DNA of 64,000 nt, taken from assembly GCF_000332315.1 (NCBI RefSeq), contig NZ_KB235939.1, positions 109,136-173,135 on the forward strand, read 5' to 3'. Positions 17,571 to 26,934 of this stretch are shown here, one piece after another (position 1 is the first letter of the stretch; each line of letters begins with the position of its first letter). Both the position numbers and the translations under genes were made by a program. Origin of the DNA: Prochlorothrix hollandica PCC 9006 = CALU 1027 (GTDB lineage: Bacteria; Cyanobacteriota; Cyanobacteriia; Prochlorotrichales; Prochlorotrichaceae). The notes beneath the pieces were generated by a model. That model was not told where the DNA came from, made no database searches, and saw only the letters and a list, made by a program, of their open reading frames with translations.

Positions 17571-20222
17571 ATGCCCATGACATCCTCAGCACCCAAGCCC
17601 CAACGAGACTCTGATCACAGCGCTCAGACGACGATCGATGTCACTCCCATCCGGGAAGGACAGTCTACTCCTGCGCCTCAGCAGTCCAGCCAGTTAGCTC
17701 CCCGTCCTGCGGCCCAGTCCCAGGGCAGTGGTTTAGCCACCACCAAAGGTAACTTTTCGGCCTTTCTTGCGCCCCTGACCCAGGAGACCTTTAAAGAGGT
17801 GGTCACGGACGTTGAGCAAAAGCTCAAGGTGGTCAACCAAACCTTGTCCATGCTGGAGCTGGACACCCAAAGTTTTGAGGCGATCTTGCAGGAGATGCTG
17901 GATGCCATCACGGTGAAAACCCGTGAGTTGTTGGGGGCCGATCGCGCCACTATTTTTTTGTTGGATGAGGACAAGAACCAGCTTTGGTCGATCGTGGCTG
18001 AGGGGGATGATGGTAAGCCGCTGGAATTGCGGATACCGGCGGATAAGGGCATTGCCGGGGAAGTGGCCACCTTTAAAACGGTGATTAATCTTCCCTATGA
18101 TTTTTACGATGACCCGCGATCGGCCTTTGCCCAGATCCAGGACAAAAAGAATAACTATCGCACCTACTCCATGTTGACCTTGCCCCTCCTCAGCGAGGAT
18201 GAGTCCCTGGTGGCGGTGGTGCAGCTTATTAATAAACTCAAGCCCAATGTGGGGGTTGATGCTCCCCTGGCCGATCGGGTGGATACCATTGGTTTTCTGC
18301 CAGACGATGAGGTGGTCTTTGATGAATTTTCCCCCTCCATTCGCCTGATCTTGGAAAGTTCCCGGTCTTTCTATGTGGCCACCCAGAAACAGCGGGCTGC
18401 ATCGGCCTTGATGGATGCCATCCAGTCCCTCAGCAAGAGCAGCTTGGATCTGAAGGACACCCTGAAGCAGGTGATGGACGAGGCCAAAAAGTTAATGCAC
18501 GCCGATCGCAGTACCCTGTGGTTGCTGGATGACGATCGCAAAGATCTCTGGACCAAAATCACCTTGGCCCATGGGGAAGAACGGGAAATCCGGGTTCCCA
18601 TGGGGGTGGGCTTTGCGGGCCGGGTGGCGGAGCAGGGGGAAACCTTAAACATTGGCTTTGATCTCTATAACCATCCCCTGGCGGATAATGCCAAGAAAAC
18701 AGACCAGCAGACTGCCTATCGCACCTGTAGTTTGCTGTGTATGCCGGTGTTCAATGCCGATCATCAGTTGATTGGGGTGACCCAGTTAATCAACAAAAAG
18801 AAACAGGGAGAATTTCCCCCCTATGACCCGGAGACGTGGCCGGAGCCGCCGGAATGCTGGAAAGCCAGCTTCGATCGCACCGACACGGAATTCATGCACG
18901 CCTTTAATATCCAGGCGGGTGTGGCCCTGCAAAATGCCAAGCTGTTTGCCACGGTCAAGCAACAGGAACAGATGCAGCGGGACATTCTGCGAAGCCTCTC
19001 CAATGCGGTGATTTCCACCAACCATGAGGGGAATATCATCGCGGCTAACGAAAGTGCCCGTGCTTTGTTGGGGCGGGCAGCGGATGAGCGCCTAGAGGAC
19101 TTGTCGGTGCGGGATCTGATCCACATCAAGGAAGGGAACTTTGGCAAGTGGCTGCAAGCGGCTCTGGAGGGTACCAATAGTAAGGATCGCCAGCAATACT
19201 ACCCCGATCAAACCCTGATGTCGGGTCCAGAGGAACACAGCGTTCATCTGTCCATCAACTCCATTGCCAATGCTGCGGATCCCACCGATGTCTATGGGGC
19301 GTTGGTGGTGATGGATGACATTAGCGATGAGAAGCGCCTCAAGAGCACCATGTATCGCTACATGACCCAGGAACTGGCGGAGGAACTCCTGCGCTTGGGG
19401 GATACGAAACTAGGGGGCGATCGCAAGGAAGTTTCAGTGCTATTTTCCGATATTCGGGGCTATACCACCCTGACAGAGAGCATGGAAGCGGAAGATGTGG
19501 TGGGGATGCTCAACGAGTATTTCGAGTCCATGGTGGATGCCGTGTTCCAATATAAAGGCACCTTGGACAAATACATCGGAGATGCCATTATGGCGGTGTT
19601 TGGGTCGCCCCTGCCCCTCCTGGATCATGCTTGGATGTCGGTGCAAACGGCGATCGAAATGCGTCGCCGCCTCGTTGCGTTCAACGCTAAACGGGCTGAA
19701 ACCCTCCATGCCCCCATTCGCATTGGCATCGGCATTAACTCCGACAGTGTGATCAGTGGCAATATTGGTTCCAGTAAGCGCATGGAGTTTACGGCCATTG
19801 GCGACGGGGTGAACCTGGGTTCCCGGCTGGAGGGAGCCAGCAAGCAGTATGGCTGTGACATTGTTATTAGTGAGAGTACCTATCTCCCCTGTGCCGATCG
19901 CATCTGGGCGCGGGAACTGGACTACATTAAGGTCAAGGGCAAGACCCAACCGGTGGCGGTGTATGAATTAATCGGTATCCGTGACGGTGCCTTGGCGGAT
20001 CCCCTGCCTGATGTCACCCAACAGGTGATGGATCACTATGCCAAGGGTCGGGAACATTATTTGGCTCGGAAGTTTCCCCTGGCTATGGGCCAATTTGGTC
20101 AGGTGCTGGAGTTAGTCCATGATGATAAAGCCTCAGCATTGCACCTAGAGCGCTGTAATTACTGGCTCCAAAACCCACCGCCAGAGGATTGGGATGGTTC
20201 CTGGCAAATGACCCAGAAATAG
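17571..20222 (+). CDS. Adenylate cyclase, GAF-GAF-PAS-class III catalytic domain
   Basis: The 883-residue soluble protein makes a cyclic nucleotide, most likely cAMP. After a disordered first 70 residues come two GAF domains (about 100-250 and 285-455), a PAS domain (about 480-590) and a class III cyclase domain (about 610-800). Metal aspartates are in LFSDIRGYTTLTE and KYIGDAIMAVFG. The purine-selecting pair is Lys (DKYIGD) and Thr (FTAIGD), as in the cyanobacterial cAMP enzyme CyaB1, and the transition-state residues are in NLGSRLEG. A TPR-like tail of about 60 residues ends the protein. In relatives the GAF domains bind cyclic nucleotide and give feedback; that is family knowledge. A start two codons later is equally good. 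Confidence 0.93.
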   Translation: MPMTSSAPKPQRDSDHSAQTTIDVTPIREGQSTPAPQQSSQLAPRPAAQSQGSGLATTKGNFSAFLAPLTQETFKEVVTDVEQKLKVVNQTLSMLELDTQSFEAILQEMLDAITVKTRELLGADRATIFLLDEDKNQLWSIVAEGDDGKPLELRIPADKGIAGEVATFKTVINLPYDFYDDPRSAFAQIQDKKNNYRTYSMLTLPLLSEDESLVAVVQLINKLKPNVGVDAPLADRVDTIGFLPDDEVVFDEFSPSIRLILESSRSFYVATQKQRAASALMDAIQSLSKSSLDLKDTLKQVMDEAKKLMHADRSTLWLLDDDRKDLWTKITLAHGEEREIRVPMGVGFAGRVAEQGETLNIGFDLYNHPLADNAKKTDQQTAYRTCSLLCMPVFNADHQLIGVTQLINKKKQGEFPPYDPETWPEPPECWKASFDRTDTEFMHAFNIQAGVALQNAKLFATVKQQEQMQRDILRSLSNAVISTNHEGNIIAANESARALLGRAADERLEDLSVRDLIHIKEGNFGKWLQAALEGTNSKDRQQYYPDQTLMSGPEEHSVHLSINSIANAADPTDVYGALVVMDDISDEKRLKSTMYRYMTQELAEELLRLGDTKLGGDRKEVSVLFSDIRGYTTLTESMEAEDVVGMLNEYFESMVDAVFQYKGTLDKYIGDAIMAVFGSPLPLLDHAWMSVQTAIEMRRRLVAFNAKRAETLHAPIRIGIGINSDSVISGNIGSSKRMEFTAIGDGVNLGSRLEGASKQYGCDIVISESTYLPCADRIWARELDYIKVKGKTQPVAVYELIGIRDGALADPLPDVTQQVMDHYAKGREHYLARKFPLAMGQFGQVLELVHDDKASALHLERCNYWLQNPPPEDWDGSWQMTQK

Positions 20223-20242
20223 GCAGGGGGCCGCTTTGGCTG

Positions 20243-20389
20243 CCCTCACCCTAAATCCCTCTCCCAAACCAGAAGAGAAACGTTAACGTTCTGGCTCCCC
20301 GTCTCCCAGGGCGGGAAAAGGGGCTGGGGCTGAGGGTCTTGTAATCCTGCTCCCCTCGCCCCTGGTGGGAGAAGGGCTGGGGGTGAGGG
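20243..20389. repeat. 147-bp inverted-repeat element after the cyclase gene
   Basis: The left end CCCTCACCCTAAATCCCTCT and right end AGGGCTGGGGGTGAGGG are imperfect inverted repeats of about 24 bp. The interior has further CTCCC/GGGAG palindromes. This type of intergenic repeat is widespread in cyanobacteria. It fills the gap between two convergent genes and may also end transcription. Confidence 0.65.
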
Positions 20390-20390
20390 T

Positions 20391-21116
20391 CTATTGGGGT
20401 AACTTCAGGTTTTCAGCACCGCTAATGACGCGGGCAGATTTAATGGTATCGCCCTGCTTAATGCCATCGACGACATCCATGCCTTCCGTCACATAGCCAA
20501 ACACCGCGTAGTTGCCATCCAAAAAATTGGCATCCCCCAGGGTGATGTAGAACTGGGATGAGGCAGAGTCTGGGTATTGGGAGCGGGCCATGGCCACGGC
20601 CCCACGGCTATGTTGCAGCTTAGGTTTAGCGCCAATACCCGCCGCTGGGAAGGTGGTGCTATAGACCGGAGTCGTAGACCCTTCCGGTAGGATTTCCAGG
20701 GGAATATTGCGCTCTTGGCCATTACTGTCTTTGTAGCCGCCCCGTCCCAATTGGTTCAGGGGAACACTGGGGTTGGCACTGAGGGGATCACCGGCCTGGG
20801 CGACAAAGGGGCTGGGATCCCGGACAACCCGATGGAATGACAGTCCGTTGTAGAAATTCTTACTGACGAGATCGACAAAGTTGCCAGCGGTGATGGGGGC
20901 ATCATTCCCCGCGATTTCAATAATGATGGGGGAACCATTGACCATCAGTTCCACCGTGGCATTGCCCGTCAGACGGGGTAAGTTCTGAAAGGTGGCAGCG
21001 GTGTCGGTGGAGTCAGTAGGGCTGTTGGGGTTGCCATTGACTATGCCACAGCCGCTGAGCAAAAAAACGGCGGTCAAGACGCAGGTCCACACCAAGGGCT
21101 TGAGGGATTTAGCCAT
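20391..21116 (-). CDS. Cyclophilin-type peptidyl-prolyl isomerase, lipoprotein
   Basis: The product is 241 residues and catalyses cis-trans isomerisation of prolyl bonds, probably at the membrane facing the periplasm or lumen. A signal peptide ends in the lipobox LLSGCG, so it should be lipid-anchored. The cyclophilin core includes [13 protein letters not shown] and [12 protein letters not shown] near positions 105-200. The usual catalytic FHR arginine is present. It lies 71 bp downstream of ycf4 on the same strand and may share its transcript. The stop abuts a palindromic repeat. Confidence 0.94.
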   Translation of the reverse strand: MAKSLKPLVWTCVLTAVFLLSGCGIVNGNPNSPTDSTDTAATFQNLPRLTGNATVELMVNGSPIIIEIAGNDAPITAGNFVDLVSKNFYNGLSFHRVVRDPSPFVAQAGDPLSANPSVPLNQLGRGGYKDSNGQERNIPLEILPEGSTTPVYSTTFPAAGIGAKPKLQHSRGAVAMARSQYPDSASSQFYITLGDANFLDGNYAVFGYVTEGMDVVDGIKQGDTIKSARVISGAENLKLPQ

Positions 21117-21187
21117 AAAACATTAACGGGGGTAAATGGGGGTAGGGAGAGGGGTTTCCTGGAGATTGGCTGGCAATGGCCTAGAGC

Positions 21188-21754
21188 CTATAGCCCTTCC
21201 AGGGGTACACTCAAAAATCGGGCTAACTCGGCCCCTTGGCTCTCTAGTACAGCAATGGCTAAGGGTTGGCCGACACGGGTTAAGGGCAGTTCTCCCCGAC
21301 CTCTAATGCTGAGATACAGTGCCCGCTTAGGGCTTAAGCCATCTTTAATATCGAGGCGAACGCATTGCACCTCGGCCCAGTCATAAACTAGTTCAACCCG
21401 GCGATCGTCCCCCGGAAATCCCCAGCGAAAAATGGTGACTTTCTGGGTTTCTCGGTTAAATTCATTGTAACCGCCCCCCACATCCCAAGAAATGACCAGC
21501 CAGAGATAGACGGACAGCACCAAGGCCGCTACCCCATAGAACCCCATCACCAGACCTTGGGGCCGAAATACAAGTTGGGTTGGGTCTGAGAACAGCAGCA
21601 AATTGACTTGGAAATAGCTGGACAGACTTGAGAGAACAAACCCAATCCCTCCCAATAGGGTAACCACGGCCCAAAGATAGTTACTAGGACGGCGAGAACC
21701 CAGCACTGGGCGACGCAAAATCGTCTCGGATGAGAGGGGTACGGTCATAGTCAT
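21188..21754 (-). CDS. ycf4: Photosystem I assembly protein Ycf4
   Basis: Ycf4 is a thylakoid protein that helps assemble photosystem I. The product is about 188 residues with the family start VLGSRRPSNYLWA, two membrane helices (about 25-45 and 65-90) and a soluble C-terminal part with EFNRETQKVTIFRWGFPG and LYLSIRGRGELPLTRVGQ. I chose the ATG at 21754, which gives the normal length; the frame extends to 21841 but the added residues are not Ycf4-like. A second ATG two codons later is also possible. Confidence 0.96.
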   Translation of the reverse strand: MTMTVPLSSETILRRPVLGSRRPSNYLWAVVTLLGGIGFVLSSLSSYFQVNLLLFSDPTQLVFRPQGLVMGFYGVAALVLSVYLWLVISWDVGGGYNEFNRETQKVTIFRWGFPGDDRRVELVYDWAEVQCVRLDIKDGLSPKRALYLSIRGRGELPLTRVGQPLAIAVLESQGAELARFLSVPLEGL

Positions 21755-22065
21755 CAAATTGTCGGAATATGCCAGAGATGGAATACTTGACAGATCCCCC
21801 ACCGCAGGGTGCGGGGATTCTTGGATCATGGGGTGCCCCATGGCATTGCCCTCCCCAAGCTTCTACACGATCGGCCCGACCGCTGACAGGTTCCATGGCC
21901 TAGTACCACACCCCCAAGGGGGATGTGTGCCATCCTGTTGTTCTGACTTAGCCCTCTGATTCTATGCTATCGGGTGAACCTCTGGAACAGAACTACCGGG
22001 ATCCGGCCTTGGCCCTGGGAAATCGACCTAGGCCAGGGGAGATGATTTATCCCCATTCAAGGATC

Positions 22066-22575
22066 TTAAGCGAGCTTCAGCCAGCCCTTGGCAAATCCCC
22101 GATGGAGCGCCACAGCCCCCAGACCAAACAAAACGACGCTTTCCAGGCCATGGAACAGAAAGGAGACGGCGGCAGGACTGGGCCAGCGAAAAATATCGGG
22201 GTGATCCACCTGGGCCAAGGCCCGCACCAAGACAAAGGCAGCGACGGCCCCCGATCGCAGATGGGGATTGTGATCCCGGCGGATGGCATAGCGATAGGTG
22301 ACCCCAAACATGAACCCCGTCAGGGCGATCGCCCCCAGCCGCAAGCACCCACTCCAGCCCCAGACCGTTAAGGGGGGATCCAGGGCCAGGAGCAAGGGGG
22401 GAGAGAGGATCAGGGGCACCAGGGTTTGTCCGGCGATCGCGGTAGCCAGGGCAGTGAGGGCCGCCACGGTGCCCACCTTTAAGGATTCCAGGCGCTCTGA
22501 GACAGACAGATCAGGACCCAGGGCTGGGGCTGGGTTGGGGGACAAGGCGGGGCGAGATCGGTGGGAATGCTCCAT
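22066..22575 (-). CDS. Conserved cyanobacterial membrane protein, unknown function
   Basis: The protein is 169 residues with four likely membrane helices after a cytosolic amino end of about 30 residues. Recognisable stretches are FGVTYRYAIRRDHNPHLRSGAVAAF and FHGLESVVLFGLGAVALH. I recall related proteins in cyanobacteria and plastids, without a known role. The start at 22575 is the first ATG; a 13-bp minisatellite lies just upstream at 22596-22686. It is convergent with nothing close and has about 310 bp of open DNA toward ycf4. Confidence 0.75.
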   Translation of the reverse strand: MEHSHRSRPALSPNPAPALGPDLSVSERLESLKVGTVAALTALATAIAGQTLVPLILSPPLLLALDPPLTVWGWSGCLRLGAIALTGFMFGVTYRYAIRRDHNPHLRSGAVAAFVLVRALAQVDHPDIFRWPSPAAVSFLFHGLESVVLFGLGAVALHRGFAKGWLKLA

Positions 22576-22595
22576 GGATGGCGAGGGGAAGGGTA

Positions 22596-22686
22596 GGGGT
22601 AAAGAATCGGGCTAAAGAATCGGGGTAAAGAATCGGGGTAAAGAGTCGGGCTAAAGAATCGGGCTAAAGAATCGGGGTGAAGAATC
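22596..22686. repeat. Seven tandem 13-bp units
   Basis: The unit GGG(G/C)TAAAGAATC is repeated seven times in exact 13-bp phase. It sits immediately upstream of the minus-strand membrane-protein gene. The unit length is not a multiple of three, fitting an untranslated location. Confidence 0.92.
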
Positions 22687-22712
22687 AAGAATGGCTCTGG
22701 GAAGGCTATGGG

Positions 22713-22784
22713 GCTTACCGCTTCAAGGGGGACACGATTAACGGGATAGTGGAGCGCTCCGTCACTGTCCCGGCTTCAGGTGAT
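22713..22784. repeat. Dispersed palindromic repeat, family B (degenerate copy 2)
   Basis: The order is TTACCGCTTCAAGGGGGACA, GATTAACGGGATAGTGGAGCG, then CACTGTCCCGGCTTCAGGTGATA. This copy reads GGATAGTGGAG where most copies have GACAGTGGGG; the same variant matters for the nested MITE at 63844. Confidence 0.75.
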
Positions 22785-22924
22785 AGCCGGTGCAGGTCAT
22801 AACGTCACCGGATCCAGCCCTGGCAGGGGTAAACCAGACCTAACTCAGGCCGACACCAGACAGCAGGGGCATGACGGATTGCCGACAGCACACCCTTACA
22901 CAGTAGACCCTTCAAGGTCGTGGG

Positions 22925-22930
22925 TATAAT
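22925..22930 (+). promoter_or_regulatory. Candidate -10 box of the AGCS symporter gene
   Basis: A perfect TATAAT lies about 50 bp before the start codon at 22981. No strong -35 is seen. No glycine riboswitch is evident in the leader. Confidence 0.4.
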
Positions 22931-22980
22931 GCTAGCCACTGTGCTTGTAACGTTTCGTAAACCCCAGGAAATCTTTGTCT

Positions 22981-24417
22981 ATGTCCGTCCTCGATCGGCT
23001 TCAAGGCTATCTGAGCCTCCTGAGCACCCTCTTCACCCGCTTGGTCTTTGTGGAAATTGGACCCTTCCCTGTGGTGGTGCTATGGCTGCTGGGGGGTGCC
23101 CTGTTTGCCACCCTGCGCATGGGGTTAATCAACTTGCGGGGGATCCGCCATGCCCTCAATATTCTGCGGGGTCGTTACGACAGTGATGAAGAAGAAGGGG
23201 AAGTGTCCCATCTCCAAGCCCTGTCCACGGCCCTCTCTGCCACCGTGGGCTTGGGCAATATTGCTGGCGTGGCGATCGCCATCCGCCTGGGGGGACCGGG
23301 GGCGGTGCTCTGGATGACTCTGGGGGGCTTCCTGGGCATGAGTACAAAATTCATTGAATGCACCCTAGGGCAAAAATACCGGGTCATTCAGCCCGATGGC
23401 ACCGCCGTCGGGGGACCGATGTACTACCTCAGTGGCGGTTTAGCGGCCCTGGGTAAACCTCGCCTGGGACGGGTCTTAGCGGTCATCTTTGCCCTGTGCA
23501 GCGTTGGGGGCAGCTTAGGAGCCTCCAGCATGTTCCAGGTTAACCAGTCCTATGGGGCTGTGGCCCAGGTCTTGCCGATTCCCAACTGGCTCTATGGGCT
23601 GATCTTGATGCTGCTGGTGGCCCTGGTGCTGGTGGGGGGCATCCAACGGGTGGGACAGGTGGCCTCGTTGCTCGTGCCTGCCATGTGTTTGGTCTATGCC
23701 CTCGCGGCCCTCTGGATTGTAGGGTCCTATGGGGCGGATTTGCCCCAAGCCCTGGGGACGATTCTCCAAGGGTCTATCCATCCCCAAGCTGTGGTGGGGG
23801 GGGCTGTAGGAGTCATGGTGCAGGGGTTACGCCGCGCTGTCTTTGCCAGTGAGGCGGGCATTGGCTCAGCGGCGATCGCCCATGCCGCCGCCCGAACCCG
23901 TGAACCGGTGCGGGAAGGACTGGTGGCCATGTTGGAACCCTTGGTGGATTCTGGTCTGATTTGCACCCTGACGGCTTTGGTGCTGATCCTGACGGGAGCC
24001 TACACCGATCCCAGCCTCTTGGATCTCAGTGGATCGGAGTTAACGGCAGCGGCCTTTGCTTCGGTCATTCCCTGGTTCCCCGTGGTGCTAGCAGCTATTG
24101 TCTTCTGCTTTGCCTTTTCCACCATGATCGCAGCGGGCTACTACGGGGAATGCAGTTGGAACTACCTCTTTGAAAATGGCAACACAGCAGTCTATAAATC
24201 CCTGTTACTCGGTTCTATTTTTATTGGCTCCATTTCCACTGCCAAGGCTGTGGTTGATTTTAGCGATGGCATGTTTTTACTGATGGCTGTTCCCAATTTA
24301 CTGGGGGTTTACTTCCTGGCCAACGGTGTGGCCCGCGACTTGAAAGACTATTTTCAACGAATGCGATCGTGGCAATCTCCCCTTGTCCTAGACCCATCAT
24401 CCCAGGATCCCGTTTAA
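22981..24417 (+). CDS. Sodium:alanine/glycine symporter (AGCS family)
   Basis: This inner-membrane carrier imports alanine or glycine with sodium. The product is about 478 residues with 10-11 membrane helices. Family signatures are visible: FATLRMGLINLRGIRHAL, ATVGLGNIAGVAIAI and the region GGPGAVLWMTLGGFLGM followed by KFIECTLGQKYR. VFASEAGIGSAAIAHAAA is the later conserved motif. I chose ATG 22981; a TTG two codons upstream is also in frame. Exact substrate is not readable from sequence. Confidence 0.95.
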   Translation: MSVLDRLQGYLSLLSTLFTRLVFVEIGPFPVVVLWLLGGALFATLRMGLINLRGIRHALNILRGRYDSDEEEGEVSHLQALSTALSATVGLGNIAGVAIAIRLGGPGAVLWMTLGGFLGMSTKFIECTLGQKYRVIQPDGTAVGGPMYYLSGGLAALGKPRLGRVLAVIFALCSVGGSLGASSMFQVNQSYGAVAQVLPIPNWLYGLILMLLVALVLVGGIQRVGQVASLLVPAMCLVYALAALWIVGSYGADLPQALGTILQGSIHPQAVVGGAVGVMVQGLRRAVFASEAGIGSAAIAHAAARTREPVREGLVAMLEPLVDSGLICTLTALVLILTGAYTDPSLLDLSGSELTAAAFASVIPWFPVVLAAIVFCFAFSTMIAAGYYGECSWNYLFENGNTAVYKSLLLGSIFIGSISTAKAVVDFSDGMFLLMAVPNLLGVYFLANGVARDLKDYFQRMRSWQSPLVLDPSSQDPV

Positions 24418-24484
24418 GGCATTGCGGAGAGTTTCACTCAAATAATGCTGTGTGGGGATGGCGATCGCTAGCATCGGTTGGCCT

Positions 24485-24709
24485 GGGTCGTGATGCCTCA
24501 TCCCCTTGGCTGAACCCTGTCGAACGTTGAGATGGGATTGTCGAGTTGTACTCGACCCCTAAGCCGACTACAAGTCGGCTCTCCCAGGGGGATTTGGGTC
24601 GTGATGCCTCATCCCCTTGGCTGAACCCTGTCGAACGTTGAGATGGGATTGTCGAGTTGTACTCGACCCCTAAGCCGACTACAAGTCGGCTCTCCCAGGG
24701 GGATTGTGG
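24485..24709. repeat. Two tandem 111-bp units carrying the two-hairpin element
   Basis: Units start at 24485 and 24596 and are almost identical. Each ends in GTCGAG-TTGTA-CTCGAC and AAGCCGACT-ACA-AGTCGGCT followed by CTCCCAGGGGGATT, the hairpin pair also found three times at 3729-3980. A further partial tail (TCCCAGGGGGATTGTGGAG) repeats to about 24745. The frame at 24434-24841 on the minus strand is made of this repeat and is not called. Confidence 0.9.
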
Positions 24710-24893
24710 AGTTTCCCAGGGGGATTGTGGAGTTGTACTCGACATTACTGGAGTGAAGCTCTCGCATCCCGTTAAAGACAATTGGAGAACTGTCAACGAT
24801 CGCCCCAAACTCCCCGCCATCACCCCGTAGGCTAAAGCCAAGACCAGCCCCAGTCATTCCCCCCTGCTCCAGCGGCTGTTGTTCCTTCCTTGT

Positions 24894-24970
24894 GGGTTCC
24901 CGCTTAAAGCGGGACAAGATGACCGGGACAGTGGGGCGCGGATTGCCCCACGATCCCGGCTTAAGTTGAT
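24894..24970. repeat. Dispersed palindromic repeat, family B (copy 3)
   Basis: GGTTCCCGCTTAAAGCGGGA begins the copy, the central palindrome is GTGGGGCGCGGATTGCCCCAC, and it closes with CCCGGCTTAAGTTGAT. It lies just upstream of the acyltransferase gene. Confidence 0.85.
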
Positions 24971-25012
24971 CCCCTTCCTTATCCCACCGTTGTTATTACT
25001 GAGACTGTTTCC

Positions 25013-25765
25013 ATGCCCCTGTCCCTCTCTGCTTGGGTTGCCCCCCAGTTCCGTCAGCAGCGCCAACCCCCCATCCCCCATCCCTCTCCCAACCCCGGCA
25101 TTTGCCCCTGGCTGGCTCCTGTGGCTTACACCGTGGTCCACCACTGGGTTTTGCCGTTCCAGTTCCCCACCATTAAAGTCATGGGCCAAGATAACCTGCC
25201 CCGCAGTGGGGCAGTGCTGCTCACCCCCACCCATCGCTCCCGCTGGGATGGGCTGATTATTCCCTATGCCACGGGCCGCTGGGTGACGGGGAGGGATGCT
25301 TACTTTATGGTGTCTGCCAATGAAATGCGGGGACTCCAGGGGTGGAGTGTGGGGCGTTTGGGGGGGTTTCCGGTGGACACCGATCGGCCCGGACGATCCA
25401 GCGTTCGACGAGGGGTGGAACTGTTGCGGCAACAGCAGATGTTGGCGGTGTTTCCGGAGGGGAATATTTTTCAGGATGGCAGGGTCCATCCCCTCAAGGC
25501 GGGACCGGCTTACATGGCCTTGCAAGCCGCTAACGCAGAAAATCGGGACGTGCAAATCGTACCCATCGCCCTGCACTATAGTTGTGCCACGGTGAGCCGG
25601 GGGTGTACGGTAACGGTCAAAATTGACAAACCCCTCAGTACCCAGTCCTACGATCGCCGCCAGCTTAAGCAAGCCACCCAAGCCCTCACGGCGGACCTGG
25701 AACAGAGGTTAGTGACCTTAAATGATGATGTGCAAGGGGATCTTTATCAACCTACCGGGCATTAG
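25013..25765 (+). CDS. 1-acyl-glycerol-3-phosphate acyltransferase family protein (PlsC-like)
   Basis: This 250-residue membrane-associated enzyme likely transfers an acyl chain to a lysophospholipid or related glycerolipid. The catalytic HxxxxD motif is HRSRWD near residue 73, and the substrate motif FPEGNIF lies near 148. The start follows a family B repeat; ATG 25013 gives a normal length. A perfect terminator overlaps the stop codon. Whether it is the main PlsC or a specialised acyltransferase cannot be told from sequence. Confidence 0.9.
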   Translation: MPLSLSAWVAPQFRQQRQPPIPHPSPNPGICPWLAPVAYTVVHHWVLPFQFPTIKVMGQDNLPRSGAVLLTPTHRSRWDGLIIPYATGRWVTGRDAYFMVSANEMRGLQGWSVGRLGGFPVDTDRPGRSSVRRGVELLRQQQMLAVFPEGNIFQDGRVHPLKAGPAYMALQAANAENRDVQIVPIALHYSCATVSRGCTVTVKIDKPLSTQSYDRRQLKQATQALTADLEQRLVTLNDDVQGDLYQPTGH

Positions 25766-25780
25766 CCATAATGCCCTTTT
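25757..25780 (+). terminator. Intrinsic terminator overlapping the acyltransferase stop
   Basis: GGGCATTA and TAATGCCC form a perfect 8-bp stem around GCCA and are followed by TTTT. The stop codon is within the stem. Confidence 0.85.
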
Positions 25781-25789
25781 CCCATGGAA

Positions 25790-25810
25790 AACCCCCTAGG
25801 GTAGGGGGTT
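25790..25810. terminator. Hairpin between convergent genes
   Basis: AACCCCCTA and TAGGGGGTT form a perfect 9-bp stem with a GGG loop. It has no clear T-run but sits between the convergent acyltransferase and ycf23 genes, so it may stop reads from either side. Confidence 0.5.
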
Positions 25811-25834
25811 CTGGCAGATATTTGGGGCGAAGAA

Positions 25835-26584
25835 CTAGCAGCGCTGACCTTGGTAGGCCACCGTTTGCAGAGACTCCACCAGGCTTTGCACCACGGCGAT
25901 CATTTCCACCACACTGCCGAGGCGATTGACAGCGGAACCCACCCCCACCCCAGAGGCTCCGGCGGCGATCGCCAGGGGAGTGGTGACACTGGACAGACCA
26001 GAGGCACAGAGCACGGGCACTTCCACGACGCGGGAAATGGTGGACGCAGCGGCTAAGGTGGGGGCTGCTTTTTCAATGAGACCTAAGGTGCCCCCATGGT
26101 TGGGCTGGCTGCTGGTACCGCCTTCGGTTTGGATCAGGTCAGCCCCCGCTTCCACCAACGCTTCCGCTAGGTTGGCTTGTTCATCTAAGGGGAGAATGTG
26201 GGGAACGGTGACGGATAAGGTGATGTCCGGCAAGAGACTGCGGGTGCGACGGGTTAACGCTAGGACTTCCGGGGCTTCAAAACGGCGACCCTGGGCATAG
26301 AAAGCGTCAAAGTTACCGATTTCGATGAGGTCAGCTCCAGCGGCAACCGCAGCGATAAACTGCTCCGGTTCCACGGCAGACACACAGATGGGGAGTCGGG
26401 TCAGTTGGCGACAGAGGCGGACTAAGGCAGGATCAGCGGCAATGTCCACAAAGGTCGCCCCGCCGCGATCGGCGGCCTGCACCACCATGGCCACGCGATC
26501 GGCATCAAAATTAGTGAGACCACTGATGATTTTTAGGGCACGGCCTTCGGTTAGGGCGGATTCTAGGCTCCATAACATCGTCAT
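25835..26584 (-). CDS. ycf23: Ycf23-family protein (DUF561)
   Basis: This 249-residue soluble protein has a TIM-barrel-like pattern, with repeated GA(D/S)LI and VGVGSAV stretches near a phosphate-binding site. LKIISGLTNFDADRV is near the start and QTEGGTSSQPNHGGTLGLIEKAAPTL is mid-protein. These match the DUF561/Ycf23 family of cyanobacteria and red-algal plastids as I know it, whose biochemical role is not established. Two Met codons at the start (26584, 26578) are possible. Confidence 0.88.
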   Translation of the reverse strand: MTMLWSLESALTEGRALKIISGLTNFDADRVAMVVQAADRGGATFVDIAADPALVRLCRQLTRLPICVSAVEPEQFIAAVAAGADLIEIGNFDAFYAQGRRFEAPEVLALTRRTRSLLPDITLSVTVPHILPLDEQANLAEALVEAGADLIQTEGGTSSQPNHGGTLGLIEKAAPTLAAASTISRVVEVPVLCASGLSSVTTPLAIAAGASGVGVGSAVNRLGSVVEMIAVVQSLVESLQTVAYQGQRC

Positions 26585-26759
26585 ATATCAAACTCCTAAT
26601 CTGGATTCAGCCCCCATTGTGCCACCCGAAGGTCATGGTCTTGTCTATCTTGTGGCTGGGTTTCATAACATTCTGCTGTTCTTAACGCTGTATCCCAGAT
26701 GGCCATCTTACCCCCCAGTTTTAGGAAATCATGGCGGGGGCTGGGTTAGCTCGGTCTGC

Positions 26760-26861
26760 TACAGCAGTCCTAAATGGGTCGTGGGGTGTGCGTCCAGAGG
26801 GCGCACACCACCCAAGGGTTTCAGCCATCGAGATGCCTACAACTGATTTAGGGTTGCCATA
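26760..26861 (+). mobile_element. MITE-like element, family C (copy 2)
   Basis: TACAGCAGTCCTAAATGGGT opens the element and AACTGATTTAGGGTTGCCATA closes it. The core palindrome is GTGTGCGTCCAGAGGGCGCACACC. It is 102 bp and lies in the gap before the sulfotransferase-like gene. Confidence 0.82.
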
Positions 26862-26934
26862 CTAGCTCAGGCTAGTAGTAAAGTAACGTCAGTTCAGGTT
26901 CCCTCCCACCCCACCTTGGAGTTGCTCCTCTTCC

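Noticed and set aside
22690-22980. Glycine riboswitch before the AGCS symporter
   Set aside because: I looked for the tandem aptamer core sequences and did not find them; the leader holds a family B repeat and a -10 box instead.
24434-24841. 135-codon minus-strand frame
   Set aside because: Most of it is read through the 111-bp palindromic repeat; it lacks a ribosome site and has no conserved-looking segment.
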